Below, in pieces: positions 54,582-63,197 of a DNA stretch of 64,000 bases (its first letter is position 1; the number at the start of each line of letters is the position of its first letter). The notes beneath the pieces are model-generated. The model saw only the letters and a list, made by a program, of their open reading frames with translations, did no database searches and was not told the DNA's origin. The translations under genes were made by a program, and so were the position numbers. The stretch is taken from NCBI GenBank assembly GCA_963772065.1, contig CAVYVZ010000006.1:124001-188000 (forward strand), read 5' to 3'. Source of the stretch: CAVYVZ01 sp963772065. Lineage in GTDB: Bacteria; Acidobacteriota; Vicinamibacteria; Vicinamibacterales; UBA2999.

Positions 54582-55000
54582 CGCTCGTTCTCCTGGACAT
54601 CAGCGCCGCATCGTACCGCACCACATGGCGCGCTCGTCCGGCGCGAAACATAGATCTGCATCTGCCGACGTCCCGACTCGACGTCGACACTCCCATCACG
54701 AATGAAATCCCTCCACAGCTTCTCTTCACGCGCCTGCGCACCAGCTTCGCTGGCGCCGGCGATGTGCGCCATCTCATGCCACACGATTGCCGCCAGCACG
54801 TGGACGTCGAAGCGGCAGATTCGCGCGTCGGTCGTCGCCACGGCGCGCCGGAGCGTCGGGCTTTCGAGGTTGACGTACACGCCCTGCTTCCGCGGCAGCG
54901 TGAATGCCTCGAACCACCGAAGCGATTCCCGAACGCCGGGATCGGCTTGAGCACCCACGTCAATGAGGCTCACATACGCCGGTTGCTCGGGAAGGAGCAC
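54578..55000 (-). CDS. HExxH metallopeptidase-like protein, 5' end unclear
   Basis: A 140-residue frame from GTG 55000. It contains VHVLAAIVWHEMAHIAGASE, a zincin HExxH motif followed by a Glu-rich helix (AGAQAREEKLWRDFIRDGSV). The rest is YVSLIDVGAQADPGVRESLR and GVYVNLESPTLRRA. The start is doubtful. Upstream, another frame codes FASLWLLVMLATSPEARGSG, a convincing signal peptide, followed by VDAPCSNHQAVRSAEE. A one-base shift near 55015 would join the two and give an exported protein. No third zinc ligand is identified. The stop overlaps the YCII start (ATGA). Confidence 0.6.
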   Translation of the reverse strand: MLLPEQPAYVSLIDVGAQADPGVRESLRWFEAFTLPRKQGVYVNLESPTLRRAVATTDARICRFDVHVLAAIVWHEMAHIAGASEAGAQAREEKLWRDFIRDGSVDVESGRRQMQIYVSRRTSAPCGAVRCGADVQENER

Positions 55001-55121
55001 CAGAGCCGCACGTACAGACCTCCTCGGCCGAACGAACGGCCTGGTGGTTCGAGCATGGAGCGTCGACGCCGCTGCCCCGCGCCTCCGGACTCGTCGCGAG
55101 CATTACGAGAAGCCACAGGCT

Positions 55122-55199
55122 GGCGAATGCTGCGTCCCGACCTGGCGCCTGCATCACGCCATCCAGCGGCAGGTTCTCGACCACCACGATCGTGCTCAT
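55122..55199 (-). pseudogene. N-terminal remnant of a dihydrofolate-reductase-like (RibD-C) protein
   Basis: GGAGGAGAGTCGAC precedes an ATG that encodes STIVVVENLPLDGVMQAPGR, the usual start of RibD-C/DHFR-like proteins, which often accompany YCII and ECF42 genes. After about 25 residues the homology stops and the frame runs into the signal peptide of the HExxH gene. The simplest reading is a deletion that removed the rest of the gene and fused its translation start to the next one. Confidence 0.6.
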
Positions 55200-55305
55200 G
55201 TCGACTCTCCTCCGATGGCCCCCGGCGCCTTGCCGGCTGCTCACGCTTTATACGAATGAGGGTCGGTGGGATCGACAAACGGCAGGCTGAGATTCGGCCG
55301 CCGCC

Positions 55306-56100
55306 TCAGCTTCGACGCGTCTTGCGGCCGTAGGCGAGCTCGGCGCCGCCGCTGAGCACGTGATCGACGCCGGTCGTGAATGTGGCGTCGGCGGCGAGAA
55401 AGAGGCAGAGCCGCCCTGCCTCCTCGGTCGTCCCCATGCGTCCGAGCAGCTGCGCGGCGTCGCCGTCGGCCCGGCACTGCGCGGGGTCGGCCGCGGCATC
55501 GATCGCTTCCTGCCAGAGAGGGGTCAAGATGTTTCCGGGCGAGACCGAGTTCACCCGCACGTCGTGGGCCGCCTCGTCGACGGCCAGCGCCTTCGTCATC
55601 GATGTGAGAGCGCCTTTCGTGGCGACATACGTCGTGGCGCCGACCTGTCCGATCGACGCCACCAGGCTGGACATGTTGATGATGTTGCCTTTCGCCTTGC
55701 GCAAGTGCGGCAGCGCGAACTTGCACGCGGCGAAGCAGCTGACGACATTCAGCTCGAGCAGCGATCGAAACTCCTCAACAGAGAACTCGTCGATCGGCTT
55801 GTGTGGTGGATGCCAGCCGGCGTTGTTGATCAGGCAATCGATGCGACCGAAGCGCTCCGCGGTCGCATCGATCAGGCGCCGAATGTCATCGACTTTCGTG
55901 ACGTCGGCGCGCATGAACACGGCGCGACCCGGGCCCTTCCGGTTTGCCTCCGTCTCGAAGGCCTTCCCTTCGTCCTCGTTGCGCGAACAGAAGACGACGG
56001 TCGCGCCGCCCTCTTCCACGAACACCTTCACGCATCCCGCGCCAATGCCCTTGGTTCCGCCGCTGATGATCGTGACCTTGCCCTGGTAACGCATGCTCAT
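55306..56100 (-). CDS. SDR dehydrogenase, HSD17B14/L-fucose dehydrogenase-like
   Basis: A 264-residue NAD(P)-dependent oxidoreductase. It has the nucleotide motif IISGGTKGIGAGCVKVFVEE, NNAGWHPPHKPIDEF, the catalytic Ser in MSSLVASIG, the YVATK pair (Tyr and Lys) and the C-terminal GGAELAYGRK. The combination NNAGxHPP...LLELN...GGAEL resembles human HSD17B14, which oxidises L-fucose. A sugar substrate is therefore plausible, not proven. ATG 56100 overlaps the stop of the preceding gene by 4 bases. It is the last gene of the SDR-binding protein-SDR operon. Confidence 0.9.
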   Translation of the reverse strand: MSMRYQGKVTIISGGTKGIGAGCVKVFVEEGGATVVFCSRNEDEGKAFETEANRKGPGRAVFMRADVTKVDDIRRLIDATAERFGRIDCLINNAGWHPPHKPIDEFSVEEFRSLLELNVVSCFAACKFALPHLRKAKGNIINMSSLVASIGQVGATTYVATKGALTSMTKALAVDEAAHDVRVNSVSPGNILTPLWQEAIDAAADPAQCRADGDAAQLLGRMGTTEEAGRLCLFLAADATFTTGVDHVLSGGAELAYGRKTRRS

Positions 56101-57284
56101 CGGGCCGACACGTGCGCGTCAACGATCGCGCGAATGTCGGCCGTGGCCCGCCGGACTGCCTCGACAGGGGAACACTCGCCCACCATGGCGCGCTGGACCG
56201 ACTGCCAGATCGCGTCTTCACAGAGCGGGTACGCGGCAAAGCGAGGAGGGATGATCATGAAGCGTTCCGTTTCTGCGAGGAGCTCCCATCGATGGGCGTG
56301 CTCCGCGTCGCCGGCAGCCTCTTCGCGAATGCGCCGGAGCGCGCTGGCTCGGCATGGAATCGCCCCGCGCCGGGCCTCGCCGAGCTGCGCGTCGAACGAC
56401 GTGAGAAAGCGCAGGAGCGCCGCGCCTCCCTCGTGATTGCGCGACCCCCGCGGCAAGGCAAACGAGTGGCATCCCGCATACGCGGCACGCGAGCCCGCGG
56501 GTCCTCGCGGGAGCAGCGCCAGGCCAAGCTGTGACGCGTGGGTGCACGTTTCGGGATTCGTGTACAGGTGGTAGCTGCCGGGCCAGTCGCAGACGAGCGC
56601 GGCGTGCCCCGCGCGAAAGGACGCCGAGATCTCGTCGTAGTGCCACGACGGGAGCTCGTGCGGCGTGACCCGGCGGATCCGGTGCATCTCGGCAATCATT
56701 GCCACGGCCCACTCGCCCGCTTCGGACTCGAAGGCCGGCCGAAGCGCTCCGTCGAAGAGATCCCCTCCCGCACCCACGAGCATCTCGTAAAACGTTCCGA
56801 ACAAACCCGAGTCACGGCCGGGAAACAGGAATCCGTAGAGCCCCGGACGGGTCAAGGTACTCGCCAGATCCGCCAGCTCGTTCCAGGAATCGGGGACGCG
56901 ATCGACGAGATCGCGGCGATAGTGCAGCAGCCGGACGTCGAGGTTGCGCGGGATCTGCAGGAGCTCTCCGCCGATGCGCGCGAGCTCGGCGGAGCGCGGC
57001 AGCAAATCGCCAACCACGTCCTGGGGCACTTCATCAGTGATCGAGGCGAGCCAGTGCGCCTGCGACGGTGCGTACTTCGTATGCGTGGAGAGGAGGTCGA
57101 TGTCGGCGTCTCCCGACGAGAACGACGACTTGACGAACGCGTTCAACTCGGGATGCGGCATTTGCGCGACGATTTCGACTCTGAGTCCAGTCTCTCGCTC
57201 GAAGGCAGGTATGCCGGCGTAAAGCGGGTCGTACATCGGCCCACCCACGAGCGCCACGCGAACGATCGCATCGCGGACCCGCAT
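56097..57284 (-). CDS. Family 1 extracellular solute-binding protein without a signal peptide
   Basis: A 395-residue protein with the periplasmic-binding fold of sugar ABC importers: FERETGLRVEIVAQMPHPEL, DADIDLLSTHTKY, WLASITDEVPQDVVGDLLPR, SWNELADLASTLTRPGLYGF, AALVCDWPGSYHLY, AAYAGCHSFALPRGSRN. The protein starts MRVRDAIVRVALVGGPMYDP, i.e. directly at the first strand of the mature fold. The ATG at 57284 overlaps the SDR stop by one base. Upstream in-frame sequence is only SDR antisense-frame text, so no leader is hidden there. No permease or ATPase gene is near. It may act in the cytoplasm as a sensor or sugar carrier. Confidence 0.85.
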   Translation of the reverse strand: MRVRDAIVRVALVGGPMYDPLYAGIPAFERETGLRVEIVAQMPHPELNAFVKSSFSSGDADIDLLSTHTKYAPSQAHWLASITDEVPQDVVGDLLPRSAELARIGGELLQIPRNLDVRLLHYRRDLVDRVPDSWNELADLASTLTRPGLYGFLFPGRDSGLFGTFYEMLVGAGGDLFDGALRPAFESEAGEWAVAMIAEMHRIRRVTPHELPSWHYDEISASFRAGHAALVCDWPGSYHLYTNPETCTHASQLGLALLPRGPAGSRAAYAGCHSFALPRGSRNHEGGAALLRFLTSFDAQLGEARRGAIPCRASALRRIREEAAGDAEHAHRWELLAETERFMIIPPRFAAYPLCEDAIWQSVQRAMVGECSPVEAVRRATADIRAIVDAHVSAR

Positions 57285-58066
57285 CAGTACGCGCTCCAGC
57301 CGCCGTCGATCGACAGCGCACTGCCGGTGACGAACTCCGCTTCGTCGCTCGCAAGGTACAGCGCGGCGGCGGCTACTTCGTCCGGTCGGCCCATGCGACC
57401 GACGGGCTGCGTCGACGTCATCTCGCGGTACGCCTTCTCCGGGTCGGGATACTCCTTCAATCGCGCGCTCACGAACGGCGTCTCCACGCGTCCGGGACAG
57501 ATGCAGTTGACGCGGATCCCGTCCTTGGCGTGATCCAGCGCCATGCTCTTCGTCAGACCCACCACGGCGAACTTGCTCACACAGTATGCGATGCGGTCGG
57601 GGATCCCGACGAGGCCGCCGATGGACGCCATATTGACGATGACGCCCGTGCGCCGCTCGAGCATGCGAGGCAGGAAGGCGCTCGTCACGTTGAACACGCC
57701 GCGCACGTTCACCGAGTACAGACGGTCGAGGTCGTCGCCGGTGGTCGTCAGCATGGTCCCGACGTGACCGATGCCCGCGTTGTTCACGAGGATGTCGATG
57801 TGCCCGGCCGCGGCGTGCGCGGCCGCCGACGCGGCTGCGCACGACGCCTCGTCCCGTACGTCGATTGACACGGCTTCGGCCTTTCCCTCGTTCCCCTGTA
57901 TGCGCGCCGTCGTCGTAGCGGCCGCCGCCTCGTCGAGGTCCGCCACGAATACCCTGGCACCCGCGCGGGCAAACACCTCCGCGATGGCCGCACCGATTCC
58001 GGAGCCCCCGCCGGTGACGAAAGCGGTCTTGCCGGTCAGCGTAAACACGTTCGGCAAAGCATACAC
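57284..58066 (-). CDS. SDR-family dehydrogenase (sugar or sugar acid)
   Basis: A 260-residue classical SDR: AFVTGGGSGIGAAIAEVFAR, DLDEAAAA, NNAGIGHVGTML, SerTyrLys triad in NMASIGGLVG and YCVSK, and PGRVETPFVS. The order is close to 2-keto-3-deoxy-L-fuconate and gluconate dehydrogenases, but specificity cannot be decided. The GTG at 58066 (VYALPNVFTLTGKTAF) is the best start; upstream sequence to 58831 belongs to the shadow of the divergent symporter. First gene of a three-gene operon. A gap of only 57 bases separates it from the symporter start. Confidence 0.88.
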   Translation of the reverse strand: MYALPNVFTLTGKTAFVTGGGSGIGAAIAEVFARAGARVFVADLDEAAAATTTARIQGNEGKAEAVSIDVRDEASCAAASAAAHAAAGHIDILVNNAGIGHVGTMLTTTGDDLDRLYSVNVRGVFNVTSAFLPRMLERRTGVIVNMASIGGLVGIPDRIAYCVSKFAVVGLTKSMALDHAKDGIRVNCICPGRVETPFVSARLKEYPDPEKAYREMTSTQPVGRMGRPDEVAAAALYLASDEAEFVTGSALSIDGGWSAY

Positions 58067-58123
58067 TGCGCGGGAGATACGGACACGGGAGTAACGTCGC
58101 GGCGCTTGTGACAACGAGCGTCC

Positions 58124-59857
58124 GTGCGGCATAAACTCTTCGCTGTGACCGGCATCGACTGGATCATCCTCACGATCTACTTCGTGTTCGTCCTCGGTGT
58201 CGGCGCCGCCCTCCGGCGCTTCACGCAAACAAGCACGGATTTCTTTCTCGCCGGCCGGGCCCTCCCCGCATGGGTCTGCGGGCTGGCGTTCATCTCGGCG
58301 AACCTCGGCGCCCAGGAAGTGATCGGAATGGGCGCGTCGGGCGCGAAGTACGGCATCGCGACGGGCCACTTCTACTGGATTGGCGCGATTCCCGCGATGG
58401 TCTTCGTCGGCATCTTCATGATGCCCTTCTATTACGGCTCTCGCGCTCGCTCGGTGCCCGAATACCTGCGGCTGCGCTTCGACGAGAAGACGCGCGCCTT
58501 CAACGCCATCTCCTTCGCGGCGATGACGGTCTTCTCCTCGGGCATCTCGATGTACGCGATGGCACGGCTCATCGTGGCGCTCGACCTCTTCAACGCGCCG
58601 GTGACGGCGCTCGGTCTGCCCGTGACCGCCGTGTTCGACGCCGGCATTCTCGTCTCGGCGGTCGTGGTGCTCATCTACATTCTCCTCGGCGGGCTCACGA
58701 GCGCCATTTACAACGAGGTGATTCAGTTCTTTCTGATCGTCGCCGGCCTGCTGCCGCTCGTGGCGATCGGCCTCGCCGACGTCGGCGGCATCGCGGGTCT
58801 GCAGGCGAAGCTCAGTCCCGCGATGACGCATGCATGGACCGGCTTTGGCAGCGCGTCGACGAGCCCGATGGGCGTCGAGTGGTTCGGCCTCGTGATGGGC
58901 CTGGGCTTCGTCCTCTCATTCGGCTACTGGTGCACGGACTTCCTCGTCGTGCAGCGGGCCATGGCGGCCCACTCCATGAGCGCGGCCATCCGCACGCCCC
59001 TCATTGCCGCGTTCCCGAAGATGCTCTTCCCCGTCCTCGTCATCCTGCCCGGTCTGCTCGCCCTCGCCGCCGGCGGTGGAGCCGGCGGGATCATCCCGCA
59101 GAGAGTCGACGCCGCCACGGGCCAGCTGACGCCGGACTACAACATGGCGATTCCGGCTCTGCTCCTCCACTATTTCCCGCCAGGACTCCTCGGCCTCGGC
59201 CTGACGGCGCTCCTGGCGAGCTTCATGTCGGGGATGGCGGGAAACGTCACCGCGTTCAACACGGTCTGGACGTATGACATCTACCAGACCTACATCAAGC
59301 CTGGCGCAAGCGACCGCCACTATCTGACGGTCGGCCGTCTCACCACGGTGTTCGGCATCGCGTTCTCGATCGGCGCGGCGTACCTGACCACGCGGTTCAA
59401 CAACGTGATGGACATGCTGCAGCTCGTGTTCGCCTTCGTCAACGCGCCGCTCTTCGCGACCTTCCTGCTGGGCATGTTCTGGGCTCGCGCCACGGGGCAT
59501 GGCGCGTTCTGGGGACTGGTCGCGGGGACGCTCGGCGCCGCGCTGCACCACGGGATCACCCTGCCTGCTGACGCGGTGGTCGGGATCAAGGGCGGCTGGT
59601 TCGGCGTACAGCACACCTACGCGAGCGAGATGGCGCAGAATTTCTGGACGGCGATCGTCGCCTGGACGATGTGCTTTGCGGTCACCATCGGCGTGTCCCT
59701 CGTCACGGCGCCGAGGCGTGCCGAGGAGCTCGCGGGTCTCGTGTACTCGTTGACGCCGAAGCCGCGCCTCGAGCCGCTCGCGTGGTACGCGCGGCCGTCG
59801 GTGCTGGCCGGAACGGCGCTGGCCGCCACGCTGGTCATCAACGTGCTCCTCTGGTGA
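58124..59857 (+). CDS. SSS-family sodium:solute symporter
   Basis: A 577-residue LeuT-fold transporter related to vSGLT, with about 14 hydrophobic segments. Conserved elements are WIILTIYFVFVLGVGAALRR (TM1), DFFLAGRALPAWVCGLAFIS, GASGAKYGIATGHFYWIG, SVPEYLRLRFDEKTRA, and FIPGLLALAAGG-like LPGLLALAAGGG, then ALLASFMSGMAGNVTAFNTV with the Ser/Asn residues of the sodium site. Sugar (galactose or fucose) uptake is inferred from the galK/galT neighbours. GTG 58124 is the start. The next gene overlaps or follows within 6 bases. Confidence 0.92.
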   Translation: MRHKLFAVTGIDWIILTIYFVFVLGVGAALRRFTQTSTDFFLAGRALPAWVCGLAFISANLGAQEVIGMGASGAKYGIATGHFYWIGAIPAMVFVGIFMMPFYYGSRARSVPEYLRLRFDEKTRAFNAISFAAMTVFSSGISMYAMARLIVALDLFNAPVTALGLPVTAVFDAGILVSAVVVLIYILLGGLTSAIYNEVIQFFLIVAGLLPLVAIGLADVGGIAGLQAKLSPAMTHAWTGFGSASTSPMGVEWFGLVMGLGFVLSFGYWCTDFLVVQRAMAAHSMSAAIRTPLIAAFPKMLFPVLVILPGLLALAAGGGAGGIIPQRVDAATGQLTPDYNMAIPALLLHYFPPGLLGLGLTALLASFMSGMAGNVTAFNTVWTYDIYQTYIKPGASDRHYLTVGRLTTVFGIAFSIGAAYLTTRFNNVMDMLQLVFAFVNAPLFATFLLGMFWARATGHGAFWGLVAGTLGAALHHGITLPADAVVGIKGGWFGVQHTYASEMAQNFWTAIVAWTMCFAVTIGVSLVTAPRRAEELAGLVYSLTPKPRLEPLAWYARPSVLAGTALAATLVINVLLW

Positions 59858-59862
59858 CCGTG

Positions 59863-60105
59863 ATGGGGCTCGATGTGCGCGTGCCGGTCGGCCTGCTCTT
59901 CTCCGCAATCGGGTTGGCCCTGATCGCGTACGGGTTGGTCGCGGATCCGGCAATCTACGCCAAATCGCTCGGGATCAACGTGAACCTCTGGTGGGGGGTG
60001 GTGCTGCTGGCGTTCGGCGTGGTCATGCTGCTGTTCGGATGGAAGGATCCCGTCGTGCCGAAGCACGAGCGCGATTCGAAACCGGGGGGGCCTGTTGCTC
60101 GTTGA
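59863..60105 (+). CDS. Small two-helix membrane protein
   Basis: An 80-residue protein with TM helices VGLLFSAIGLALIAYGLV and WWGVVLLAFGVVMLLFGW, then a charged tail (DPVVPKHERDSKPGG). No family recognised. ATG 59863 lies 5 bases after the symporter stop; a GTG at 59854 overlapping the stop is possible. The end overlaps the galK start by 11 bases. It may be an accessory subunit of the symporter. Confidence 0.65.
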   Translation: MGLDVRVPVGLLFSAIGLALIAYGLVADPAIYAKSLGINVNLWWGVVLLAFGVVMLLFGWKDPVVPKHERDSKPGGPVAR

Positions 60106-61267
60106 CGCCCGCGGTGCACGCGCGCAGGAGCTGGCGTCTCGCTTCGAGCGCCGGTTCGGCGTTGCGCCGCGTGTCTACCGCGCCCCGGGCCGCGTCAACC
60201 TGATTGGCGAGCACACGGACTACAACGACGGCTACGTGCTGCCCGCCGCGATCGGCCTCTTCTGCTACGTCGCCGGCGCGCCACGTGACGACCGGCTGGT
60301 CGTCGTCGAGTCGGAAGAAGTCGGGCGGCGCGTCGAGTGGAGCATCGAGGATCCGGATCCCTCGCCCCGTGCCTCGTGGAGCCAGTATGTGCTCGGCGTC
60401 GCCGCGCTCCTCCGGCGGCGCGACCGCAACCTGCAGGGCGCCACGTTGCTCGTCAGCAGCGACGTCCCGATGGGCGCGGGACTGAGCTCGTCGGCGGCGA
60501 TCGAGGTGGGATCGGCGCTCGCCCTCGCCGATCTCTCCGGCATCGAGATCGGGACGCGCGATGTGGCGCGAATCTGCCAGCAGGCAGAGGTCGACTTCGT
60601 CGGCGCGCGCGTCGGCATCATGGATCAGTTCGTCGCGACACACGCCCGCGCCGGCCACGCGCTGCTGCTGGATTGCCGCGCGCTCGAATCCCGCCACGTG
60701 TCGCTTCCGCCCGACGTGCGGCTCGTGGCGTGCAACACCATGGTGCGCCACAGTCATGCCGGCGGCGAATACAACCGGCGCCGCGCCGAGTGCGAGTCGG
60801 GCGTCGCGCGCATCGCCGCGCGCTTTGCCGACGTCCGCAGCCTGCGCGACGTCGACGCCGGCCGCCTCGAGGCATGCCGCGCCGATCTGCCGGAGGCGGT
60901 CTTCCGGCGCTGCCGCCATGTCGTCTCGGAAAACGCGCGCGTGCTGGCGTTCGTCCGCGCGCTCGAGCTGGGGCGGGCCGGCGACCTCGCCGCGCTGATG
61001 ATGGAGTCGCACCGAAGCCTCAGGGATGACTATCAGGTGAGCTGTGCCGAGCTCGACGCGATGGTCGACGCCGCGGCCGGCGCGCCCGGATCGTTGGGGA
61101 CGCGCATGACGGGCGGCGGCTTTGGCGGATCCACGGTCAGCCTCGTTCGCCGCAAGGACGTCGACGCGTTCCGCCGCGTCGTGAGCGACCGCTATGCCGC
61201 CGCGACGGGGCGTGCGCCCGATATTCACGTGATGGAAGCAGGAGATCGCGGCGCGCGAGTGCTGTGA
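60095..61267 (+). CDS. galK: Galactokinase
   Basis: GHMP kinase that phosphorylates galactose to galactose-1-phosphate, the first Leloir step. The substrate loop is YRAPGRVNLIGEHTDYNDGY. The ATP loop is SSDVPMGAGLSSSAAIEVGS. The third motif is GTRMTGGGFGGSTVSLV, and the catalytic Asp lies in VGIMDQFVATHA. The 390 residues are normal. The start TTG at 60095 overlaps the small membrane gene; no ATG is usable upstream of the galactose-binding motif. Its stop overlaps galT (GTGA). Confidence 0.95.
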   Translation: MLVDARGARAQELASRFERRFGVAPRVYRAPGRVNLIGEHTDYNDGYVLPAAIGLFCYVAGAPRDDRLVVVESEEVGRRVEWSIEDPDPSPRASWSQYVLGVAALLRRRDRNLQGATLLVSSDVPMGAGLSSSAAIEVGSALALADLSGIEIGTRDVARICQQAEVDFVGARVGIMDQFVATHARAGHALLLDCRALESRHVSLPPDVRLVACNTMVRHSHAGGEYNRRRAECESGVARIAARFADVRSLRDVDAGRLEACRADLPEAVFRRCRHVVSENARVLAFVRALELGRAGDLAALMMESHRSLRDDYQVSCAELDAMVDAAAGAPGSLGTRMTGGGFGGSTVSLVRRKDVDAFRRVVSDRYAAATGRAPDIHVMEAGDRGARVL

Positions 61268-62277
61268 CCGCGTCACATCGCCGCTTCAACCCGCTGACCG
61301 GCAACTGGGTGCTCGTCTCACCGCAGCGGCTCGCCCGACCCTGGCTCGGTCGCACCGAAGGCACACGAGCGGTGCCCGGCGCATCGTACGACCCCGGCTG
61401 CTATCTATGCCCGGGGAATGCGCGTGCGGGCACCGCCCGCAACCCGATTTACGAGCGGACGTTCGTGTTCGACAACGATTTTCCCGCCTTGACGCCCGAC
61501 GCGGGGGAATCGCGCGAGCTGCAGAACGAGCGCGGTCTCCTGCTGTCGCGCGCGGCGCCGGGCATCTGCCGGGTCGTCTGCTTTTCGCCACGGCATGACG
61601 CGTCGCTGTCCGATCTCTCGGTGGGTGAAGCCCGCGACGTGGTGGACGTGTGGACCCAGCAGTACGCGGATCTCGGTGCGATGCCGTGGGTGACCCACGT
61701 CCAGATCTTCGAGAACCGTGGCGCGGCCGTGGGGGCGAGCAATCCCCACCCGCACGGCCAGATTTGGGCGGATGCCGCGATGCCCGATATTCCGCGAACG
61801 GAGCACGACGCGCAGGCCGCCTGGACGGCGTCGAAAGGCACCTGCCTGCTGTGCGACTATCTCGCCGTGGAGCGGGCACAGGCAGAGCGCATCGTGTGGA
61901 GCAACGACACCTGCACCGCGCTCGTGCCGTATTGGGCCGTCTGGCCGTACGAGATGCTCCTGCTGCCGAACCGCCACGTCACGGGCCTCGATCAGCTCGA
62001 CGATCGCGAGCGAAACGGCCTCGCCGAAGCGGTGCAGAACATTGTCCGGCGGTACGATCGGCTGTTCGCAGCCGAGTGTCCGTACTCGATGGGATTCCAC
62101 CAGCGGCCGACCGATGGGGCCCCGCATGATGCATGGCACCTTCACGCGCATTACTATCCTCCGGTGCTCCGCTCGGCGGCCGTGCACAAGTTCATGGTCG
62201 GATACGAACTGCTCGCGACACCTCAGCGGGATCTGACGCCGGAGCTGGCCGCTGCAGCGCTTCGGGAGGCGCTGTGA
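61264..62277 (+). CDS. galT: Galactose-1-phosphate uridylyltransferase
   Basis: HIT-superfamily enzyme that exchanges galactose-1-phosphate with UDP-glucose. The HPHGQIW motif (H162-P-H164) holds the nucleophilic His. Zn-binding Cys pairs are visible in CYLCPG and in CLLCDYL, and the C-terminal half has WHLHAHYYPPVLRS. The 337-residue length fits GalT. GTG 61264 overlaps the galK stop. galE is not in the window. The stop codon region is part of a 17-bp triplication. Confidence 0.95.
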   Translation: MTASHRRFNPLTGNWVLVSPQRLARPWLGRTEGTRAVPGASYDPGCYLCPGNARAGTARNPIYERTFVFDNDFPALTPDAGESRELQNERGLLLSRAAPGICRVVCFSPRHDASLSDLSVGEARDVVDVWTQQYADLGAMPWVTHVQIFENRGAAVGASNPHPHGQIWADAAMPDIPRTEHDAQAAWTASKGTCLLCDYLAVERAQAERIVWSNDTCTALVPYWAVWPYEMLLLPNRHVTGLDQLDDRERNGLAEAVQNIVRRYDRLFAAECPYSMGFHQRPTDGAPHDAWHLHAHYYPPVLRSAAVHKFMVGYELLATPQRDLTPELAAAALREAL

Positions 62278-62320
62278 AGGAGATACCGCTGTGAAGGAGA
62301 TACCGCTGTGAAGGAGATAC
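62270..62320 (+). repeat. Three tandem 17-bp copies of a stop-RBS-start module
   Basis: CGCTGTGAAGGAGATAC occurs three times at 62270-62286, 62287-62303 and 62304-62320. Each copy contains GTG, TGA and AAGGAG. The first copy includes the galT stop; the last precedes the GTG of the next gene. Reading from each GTG gives a 6-codon frame that stops in the next copy (GTG AAG GAG ATA CCG CTG TGA). The array looks like a duplicated coupling junction. Confidence 0.85.
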
Positions 62321-62321
62321 T

Positions 62322-63197
62322 GTGAAACTGATTCGGTTCGGACCGCCGGGCCAGGAACGACCCGGTGTTCAATTGGAAGACGGTACGCGGCTGGACGCCT
62401 CTGCCGCCGTCCGCGACTACGACGAAGCGTTCTTTGCCGGCGACGGCCTCGACTCCCTGGCCGGATGGCTGCGGCACAGTGCGGCGAGCGCGCAGCACGT
62501 CCCGGTGGGGACCCGCCTCGGGCCGCCGCTCGCACGTCCGAGCAAGATCGTCTGCATTGGCCTGAACTACCGCGATCACGCCGCGGAAAGCGGGGCCAGC
62601 GTGCCCAAGGAGCCCGTGCTCTTCTTCAAGGCGACGACGTCGCTCGCCGGTCCCGACGATCCGGTGATGATTCCGCGCAATGCCAAGAAGCTTGATTGGG
62701 AAGTCGAGCTCGCGGTGGTGATCGGCAGGCGCGCGAGCTACGTGCCGAAAGACGCGGCGCTCGATCACGTCGCCGGCTATGTGCTCCACAATGACTATTC
62801 CGAGCGCGAATTTCAGCTCGAACGCGGCGGGCAGTGGGCCAAGGGCAAGAGCGCCGATACGTTCGCGCCGATGGGACCATTCCTGGCCACGCGCGATGAG
62901 ATCCCTGATCCGCAACAGCTGGACATGTGGCTGACGGTCAACGGCGAGATGCGTCAGAAGAGCAGCACCTCGCAGATGATCTTCGACGTCTCGACGCTGG
63001 TCAGTTATCTCAGCGACTTCATGACGCTGCTCCCGGGCGACGTGATCAGCACGGGAACACCCGCGGGAGTTGGTCTGGGGATCAAGCCGGAGCCGCGCTA
63101 CCTGCGCGCGGGCGACGTCGTGGAGCTTGGCGTGGCGAGTCTAGGACAGGCACGTCAGCGAATCGTCGAGTATTCGCCAGTGGTGGTTGCCGTATGA
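62322..63197 (+). CDS. Fumarylacetoacetate hydrolase-family protein
   Basis: A 291-residue FAH-fold hydrolase acting on beta-diketo acids. The N-terminal cap domain (about 1-80) is followed by IVCIGLNYRDHAAESGASVP, PVLFFKATTSL, EVELAVVIGRRA with metal-binding Glu residues, YVLHNDYSEREFQLERGG, and GDVISTGTPAGVGLGIKPEP. In 6-deoxysugar pathways the same family cleaves 2,4-diketo-3-deoxy-L-fuconate, which would fit the SDR neighbours, but other substrates are possible. GTG 62322 follows the triplicated module. Its stop overlaps the start of the next gene (ATGA). Confidence 0.9.
   Translation: MKLIRFGPPGQERPGVQLEDGTRLDASAAVRDYDEAFFAGDGLDSLAGWLRHSAASAQHVPVGTRLGPPLARPSKIVCIGLNYRDHAAESGASVPKEPVLFFKATTSLAGPDDPVMIPRNAKKLDWEVELAVVIGRRASYVPKDAALDHVAGYVLHNDYSEREFQLERGGQWAKGKSADTFAPMGPFLATRDEIPDPQQLDMWLTVNGEMRQKSSTSQMIFDVSTLVSYLSDFMTLLPGDVISTGTPAGVGLGIKPEPRYLRAGDVVELGVASLGQARQRIVEYSPVVVAV

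Noticed and set aside
62270..62320. CRISPR-like array
   Set aside because: Direct 17-bp units with no spacers between them; they are a tandem duplication of a coding junction.
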